Source: Leptolyngbya sp. FACHB-8
GTDB lineage: Bacteria > Cyanobacteriota > Cyanobacteriia > Elainellales > Elainellaceae
Length of the DNA stretch: 64,000 nt
Reading direction: 5' to 3'
Assembly: GCF_014695575.1 (NCBI RefSeq)
Contig: NZ_JACJOO010000062.1
Location: 39,787 to 103,786, forward strand
This document shows positions 60,626 to 64,000 of the stretch, piece after piece. The position numbers and the translations under genes are program-made. The first letter of the stretch is position 1, and the number at the start of each line of letters is the position of its first letter. The notes under the pieces were generated by a model that worked only from the letters and a program-made list of their open reading frames with translations, did no database searches and had not been told where the DNA came from.

Positions 60626-61639
60626 ATGACGAACCCTGACGATTTATCGTCTGCCGATCATCCAGAAATGGTTCGGTCAGCTCAAGAATTCAAAACATTT
60701 TTGGCAGACTTACATGAACGGTATTCCACCTTACGTGAGGGAAAGGTGGCGTCCTATATTCCCGAACTTGCCAAGGTAAATCCTGAGTTGTTTGGGATAG
60801 CGATCGCCACCGTAGATGGCCAAATTTTCGAAGTCGGTGACACTGACCCTCTTTTCACCATCCAATCCATCTCTAAGGTCTTCGTCCATGGCCTTGCACT
60901 AGAAGACCATGGGCGAGATGTACTCTTGAGCCGAGTCGGAGTTGAGCCGACAGGAGATGCCTTTAATGCCATCGTTTTGGACGAGCAATCGAAGCGGCCC
61001 TATAACCCCATGGTGAATGCAGGGGCGATCGCCACCACCAGCCTCATCAAAGGCCGCGATCTCACCGAACGTCTCAATCGCCTGCTAGATATGTTCCGGC
61101 GCTACACTGGCCATGACATCTTTGTCGACATGGCAACGTATGTGTCGGAGCGGTCTACAGGCGATCGCAATCGCGCGATGGGCTACCTGATGCGCCATTT
61201 TGGCATGATCGAAGCCAATGTGGAAGATGCCCTCGACCTATACTTTCAACAATGTTCTGTCATGGTCAACTGCCGAGATCTGGCGGTCATGGCAGCAACC
61301 CTTGCAAATCGAGGTGTGAACCCGTTGACGGGCGATCGCGCCGTCAGTCCCCGCTATATTCGCGACATCCTCAGCGTCATGGCCTCTTGCGGCATGTACA
61401 ATTTCGCAGGTGAATGGAATTACCGTGTGGGTCTTCCTGCCAAAAGCGGCGTCTGCGGCGGTATCATTGCTGTCGTTCCCGAACAAATTGGCATTGCCAT
61501 TTTCTCACCGCCTTTAGATGAAAGGGGCAACAGTATCCGAGGTGTCAGAGTCTGTGAAACGCTCTCCCAGGTTCTTGGGCTCCATCTTTTTGACTCCTCC
61601 CGCAACTGCAACCACTTTCTCCAAAGCCTCAAAGCCTGA
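60626..61639 (+). CDS. glsA: Glutaminase A
   Basis: Hydrolyses glutamine to glutamate and ammonia. The 337-residue protein fits the beta-lactamase-like glutaminase family: the catalytic Ser-x-x-Lys is in [10 protein letters not shown] (about residues 74-83). [15 protein letters not shown] (about 127-141), [17 protein letters not shown] sequence ([10 protein letters not shown]) and [20 protein letters not shown] complete the family pattern. The start ATG follows AAGAACTCT without a strong Shine-Dalgarno. sfsA follows eight bases after the stop, so they may be co-transcribed. Confidence 0.96.
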   Translation: MTNPDDLSSADHPEMVRSAQEFKTFLADLHERYSTLREGKVASYIPELAKVNPELFGIAIATVDGQIFEVGDTDPLFTIQSISKVFVHGLALEDHGRDVLLSRVGVEPTGDAFNAIVLDEQSKRPYNPMVNAGAIATTSLIKGRDLTERLNRLLDMFRRYTGHDIFVDMATYVSERSTGDRNRAMGYLMRHFGMIEANVEDALDLYFQQCSVMVNCRDLAVMAATLANRGVNPLTGDRAVSPRYIRDILSVMASCGMYNFAGEWNYRVGLPAKSGVCGGIIAVVPEQIGIAIFSPPLDERGNSIRGVRVCETLSQVLGLHLFDSSRNCNHFLQSLKA

Positions 61640-61647
61640 TCTCTCCC

Positions 61648-62376
61648 ATGCCCGATTTCTTTTATCCTTTCCCTCCCCTCTACCCCGGCATTCTTCTCAA
61701 ACGCTACAAACGTTTTCTCGCTGACATCGAACTAGAAACAGGGGAAATTATCACAGCCCACTGCCCTAATACCGGTCCCATGTCCGGCGTCAACATCCCA
61801 GGCAACCGCGTTCTTGTTTCCAAAAGCGACAACCCTAATCGTGCACTGGCCTACACTTGGGAATTAATCGAAATCAACGACACAACTCCAACCTGGGTCG
61901 GTACCAATACAGCTCTCCCCAACCGTGTCATCAAAGCAGCTCTCCAAGCCCATGCCATTCCCGAATTGGACGGCTATACAGAAATTCGTGCCGAAGTAAA
62001 ATACGGCCAAGATAGCAAAAGCCGCATCGATTTCCTACTGACAGCGCCAGATGCTGAAACCCCACCAACCTATGTCGAAGTTAAAAACACTACTTGGACG
62101 AAGGAAACTCTTGCCCTTTTCCCTGACACCGTCACAACACGAGGGCAAAAGCACTTACAAGAATTGACGGCTCTCTTGCCAGACAAGCAGGCTGTCATGC
62201 TCTATTACATCAATCGAGATGATTGCACCCACTTTGCGCCGGGTGACGTGGCTGATGCTGAATATGGACGCCTGTTTCGGGAGGCGATCGCTAAAGGTGT
62301 TCAAATTCTCCCCTGTCGTTTCAAAAATACTCCTTTAGGCATCACCTACCTGGGCCTGGCAGAATTGTCTCTTTAG
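61648..62376 (+). CDS. sfsA: Sugar fermentation stimulation protein SfsA, nuclease family
   Basis: A 242-residue protein of the SfsA family: an N-terminal OB-like region with RYKRFLADIELETGEIITAH and CPNTGPMSGV, then a restriction-nuclease-like core. The core holds SRIDFLLTAPDAETPPTYVE and VKNTTW, whose Asp, Glu and Lys (D...E-x-K) would coordinate the metal, and ends with FKNTPLGITYLGLAEL. Homologues are annotated as DNA/RNA nucleases. It sits eight bases after glsA. Confidence 0.94.
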   Translation: MPDFFYPFPPLYPGILLKRYKRFLADIELETGEIITAHCPNTGPMSGVNIPGNRVLVSKSDNPNRALAYTWELIEINDTTPTWVGTNTALPNRVIKAALQAHAIPELDGYTEIRAEVKYGQDSKSRIDFLLTAPDAETPPTYVEVKNTTWTKETLALFPDTVTTRGQKHLQELTALLPDKQAVMLYYINRDDCTHFAPGDVADAEYGRLFREAIAKGVQILPCRFKNTPLGITYLGLAELSL

Positions 62377-62424
62377 CTACCTGCGATACCATAACCATAA
62401 AGATCAAATCAGGATAGCGAACTT

Positions 62425-62646
62425 ATGGAATCAACCCAAATTAACTGCGCTGAAGCATGTAAAGACGGCTGTGTCCTTGGCGATCAATGCCCTAACACCG
62501 AATACCGTGACCAGGCATCTCGCTTTATTCACGAAACCTCTCTAGACAAAATGCATGAAATAGCCGAGGCAGCACGCCGTCGCAAAATGATGGAGGGATC
62601 TAAATGGGTCTTCCCCGAGGGTGGCATCCAGCCTAATGATCTCTAA
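62425..62646 (+). CDS. Small cysteine-motif protein of unknown function
   Basis: A 73-residue protein that I do not recognise. Four cysteines near the N-terminus (CAEACKDGCVLGDQC: spacing C-x3-C-x3-C-x5-C, residues 8-22) suggest metal or cluster binding. The rest is a charged helix (SLDKMHEIAEAARRRKMMEG) ending KWVFPEGGIQPNDL. It follows sfsA by 48 bp in the same direction and has a normal codon pattern. Confidence 0.75.
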   Translation: MESTQINCAEACKDGCVLGDQCPNTEYRDQASRFIHETSLDKMHEIAEAARRRKMMEGSKWVFPEGGIQPNDL

Positions 62647-62878
62647 GCTTTAGAGAAGAATGAACCTCCAATCTCATCAATCTACACCTGTATCCCACTA
62701 TTCAATAATGCATGAGAAGGGCCTTTAGACTATCAATGTCAAGGTATGGAGAATAGCTGTTCTTATCCCTTCATTAAAGATTGGGAAAAATAACCTAAAC
62801 CCCGCTCGGGATTGTGTAGTTTATGAGAAGATAGCACTAAAGCCCTACATTGTTCTATTGACTACAGGAACGACACCT
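62647..62878. other. Intergenic upstream of peroxiredoxin
   Basis: Probably holds the peroxiredoxin promoter and leader. I see no gene, hairpin or repeat of note in it. Confidence 0.4.
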
Positions 62879-63514
62879 ATGGCACTTCAACTTGGGGACA
62901 CCGTACCCAATTTTGTTCAACAGTCCTCTCAAGGCGAAATCAACTTTTACGATTGGGCTGGTGATAGCTGGGTTGTATTCTTCTCTCACCCCGCCGATTA
63001 CACGCCCGTTTGCACCACCGAATTGGGTGAAGTTTCCCGGCTGGTTCCCGAATTTGAGAAGCGCAACGCCAAAGTCATTGCTCTTAGTGTTGACGATGCT
63101 GATTCCCACACGGGCTGGATCAGCGACATCAACGAAACTCAAAACACTACTGTCAACTATCCCATCCTGGCTGACGCTGACAAGAGCGTTTCTGACCTAT
63201 ATGGGATGATCCACCCCAACGCTAACGCCAAAGTTACCGTTCGGACCGTCTTTGTCATTGACCCTCAACATAAACTCCGTCTGACCATCACTTACCCCCC
63301 CAGCACCGGACGTAACTTCGAAGAAATCCTTCGCGTTATTGACTCCCTGCAACTAACCGACAACTATGGCGTTGCAACCCCCGTTAACTGGAAGGATGGT
63401 GAAGACGTTGTTGTGGTTCCCTCCATTCCCACTGAGGAAGCCAAGCAGAAGTTCCCCAAAGGCGTTACCGAAATTAAGCCTTATCTGCGCATGACCCCGC
63501 AACCTAATAAATAA
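62879..63514 (+). CDS. 1-Cys peroxiredoxin (Prx6 type)
   Basis: Reduces peroxides in the cytosol. The 211-residue protein starts at the ATG at 62879 (MALQLGDTVPNF); the open frame extends seven codons further upstream without support. The peroxidatic Cys45 lies in DYTPVCTTELG and the supporting Arg in VRTVFVIDPQHKLRL. The long C-terminal region (PVNWKDGEDVVVVPSIPTEEA) is the mark of the Prx6 subfamily. No resolving cysteine is present. A terminator follows 10 bases after the stop. Confidence 0.96.
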   Translation: MALQLGDTVPNFVQQSSQGEINFYDWAGDSWVVFFSHPADYTPVCTTELGEVSRLVPEFEKRNAKVIALSVDDADSHTGWISDINETQNTTVNYPILADADKSVSDLYGMIHPNANAKVTVRTVFVIDPQHKLRLTITYPPSTGRNFEEILRVIDSLQLTDNYGVATPVNWKDGEDVVVVPSIPTEEAKQKFPKGVTEIKPYLRMTPQPNK

Positions 63515-63524
63515 GTAAGGCCTT

Positions 63525-63557
63525 AAAAAGGTTCAGGTCCGAAACCTGAACCTTTTT
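63525..63557 (+). terminator. Terminator after peroxiredoxin gene
   Basis: aaaaaggttcaggt pairs perfectly with acctgaaccttttt around ccgaa and runs into T-rich sequence. Confidence 0.9.
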
Positions 63558-63580
63558 ATAGTATTTTACTCATGACAAAT

Positions 63581-63618
63581 AGCAAGACTCCTGCATCACA
63601 CGAGGCAGGAGTCTTGCT
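63581..63618 (-). terminator. Terminator of the rRNA operon
   Basis: agcaagactcctgc (63581-63594) pairs perfectly with gcaggagtcttgct (63605-63618). It lies 11 bases past the 5S 3' end on the minus strand, the expected place for an rrn terminator. Confidence 0.8.
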
Positions 63619-63628
63619 TTAAATATTA

Positions 63629-63746
63629 TCCTGGCACTGAGCTATTTTCCCGTGGGGCAACCCCCAAAGTATCTTCGCCGCTGGTCTGTTTCACACCTCA
63701 GTTCGGGATGGATGAGAGTGGGGCCAAACCGCCATTAGCACCAGGA
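63629..63746 (-). rRNA. rrf: 5S ribosomal RNA
   Basis: On the minus strand it reads TCCTGGTGCTAATGGCGG near the 5' end, then CCATCCCGAACTGAGGTG (loop C region) and GGGTTGCCCCACGGG (helix IV/V), closing with GTGCCAGGA-type sequence that pairs with the start. Length about 118 nt. End points may be off by one or two bases. It is the last gene of an rrn operon. Confidence 0.94.
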
Positions 63747-63888
63747 AAGCTTTTATTGAATTAACTATATTTGATGTTCAAACCTGTCAAGTGAAGAGGA
63801 AGAAATTTTGGTTGTTGCGTAACTGCTTGGCTTGAGTCTTCAACAAAACCAACTGCTGTTTTTTATCCAGCATGCTGACCTGAAGCTA

Positions 63889-64000
63889 GGACAAGCCCTC
63901 GGTCTGTTAGTATTCCTCGACTTCGCCCATTACTGGACTTCCATCTAGAACCTATTAACCCGTGTTCTGCGGGTGACCTTACTCCCTTATGGGATGAGAG
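63889..64000 (-). rRNA. rrl: 23S ribosomal RNA, 3' end only
   Basis: On the minus strand the window edge reads CTCTCATCCCATAAGGGAGT, then TAAGGTCACCCGCAGAACAC and finally ATACTAACAGACCGAGGGCT, which are the conserved helix 98-101 sequences of bacterial 23S. The 5' part is outside the window. The spacer to 5S is about 142 bases. Confidence 0.92.

Overview
The window is chromosomal DNA of a cyanobacterium. The evidence is the very frequent HIP1 octamer (gcgatcgc), cyanobacteria-restricted genes (ccmP, Rubisco activase with a small-subunit-like tail, fused panC/cmk, DUF3155, DUF3119 and DUF3086 proteins) and carotenoid isomerases of the oxygenic type. Base composition and gene content fit a filamentous Leptolyngbya/Oscillatoriales-like organism, but genus is an inference. 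Nothing looks like a prophage, transposase, plasmid backbone or CRISPR locus.

Layout. 1-6.1 kb: 5' part of polyphosphate kinase, a decayed AT-rich gene, Fe superoxide dismutase, and the secDF pair. 6.1-12.1 kb: a fasciclin protein, a MATE transporter, a CmpR-like LysR regulator, a small conserved protein, and a TPP riboswitch ahead of a sodium:solute symporter. 12.5-20 kb: DUF3155, a GAF histidine kinase, an RTX repeat protein, an exported protein overlapping a flavin-binding oxidase-like gene, TMEM14 and a large Na+/H+ antiporter. 20-29 kb: ccmP, a duplicated haem-type membrane protein, a PiuC-type dioxygenase, a lipoprotein, Rubisco activase, a pair of M16 peptidases and a methyltransferase. 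29.4-38.8 kb: one 3125-codon cadherin/RTX adhesin. 39-49 kb: tRNA-Leu, a candidate small RNA, carotenoid isomerase, two EAL-domain c-di-GMP proteins flanking an endonuclease III-like gene, and an HdrB-like protein. 49-64 kb: DUF3119-DUF3086-plsY, a cold-shock fusion protein, alpha-amylase, an SSB-like protein, thioredoxin, a Z-ISO homologue, VOC protein, pentapeptide protein, panC/cmk, a methyltransferase-like membrane protein, glutaminase, sfsA, 1-Cys peroxiredoxin, and the 3' end of an rRNA operon (5S and the 23S tail) on the minus strand.

Shared jobs. CO2 fixation (ccmP, Rubisco activase and possibly the CmpR-like regulator), carotenoid isomerisation (crtISO and Z-ISO-like), oxidative defence (sodB, peroxiredoxin, thioredoxin) and c-di-GMP/surface adhesion (two EAL proteins, the giant adhesin, RTX and fasciclin proteins) are all represented, mostly as dispersed genes rather than operons.

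The most unusual signal is intergenic. Many gaps hold long, often perfect hairpins whose arms are unrelated in sequence but which mostly share a triloop capped by GC pairs (GC-NNN-GC). Several sit inside repeat elements with their own terminal inverted repeats: families A to E below, about 80-140 bp each. In family A the ends are conserved while the enclosed hairpins differ completely yet stay self-complementary, and one copy has the ends but no hairpins. One family D copy is flanked by a 15-bp direct repeat, as expected for insertion. I could not run genome-wide or database searches, so novelty is not established.
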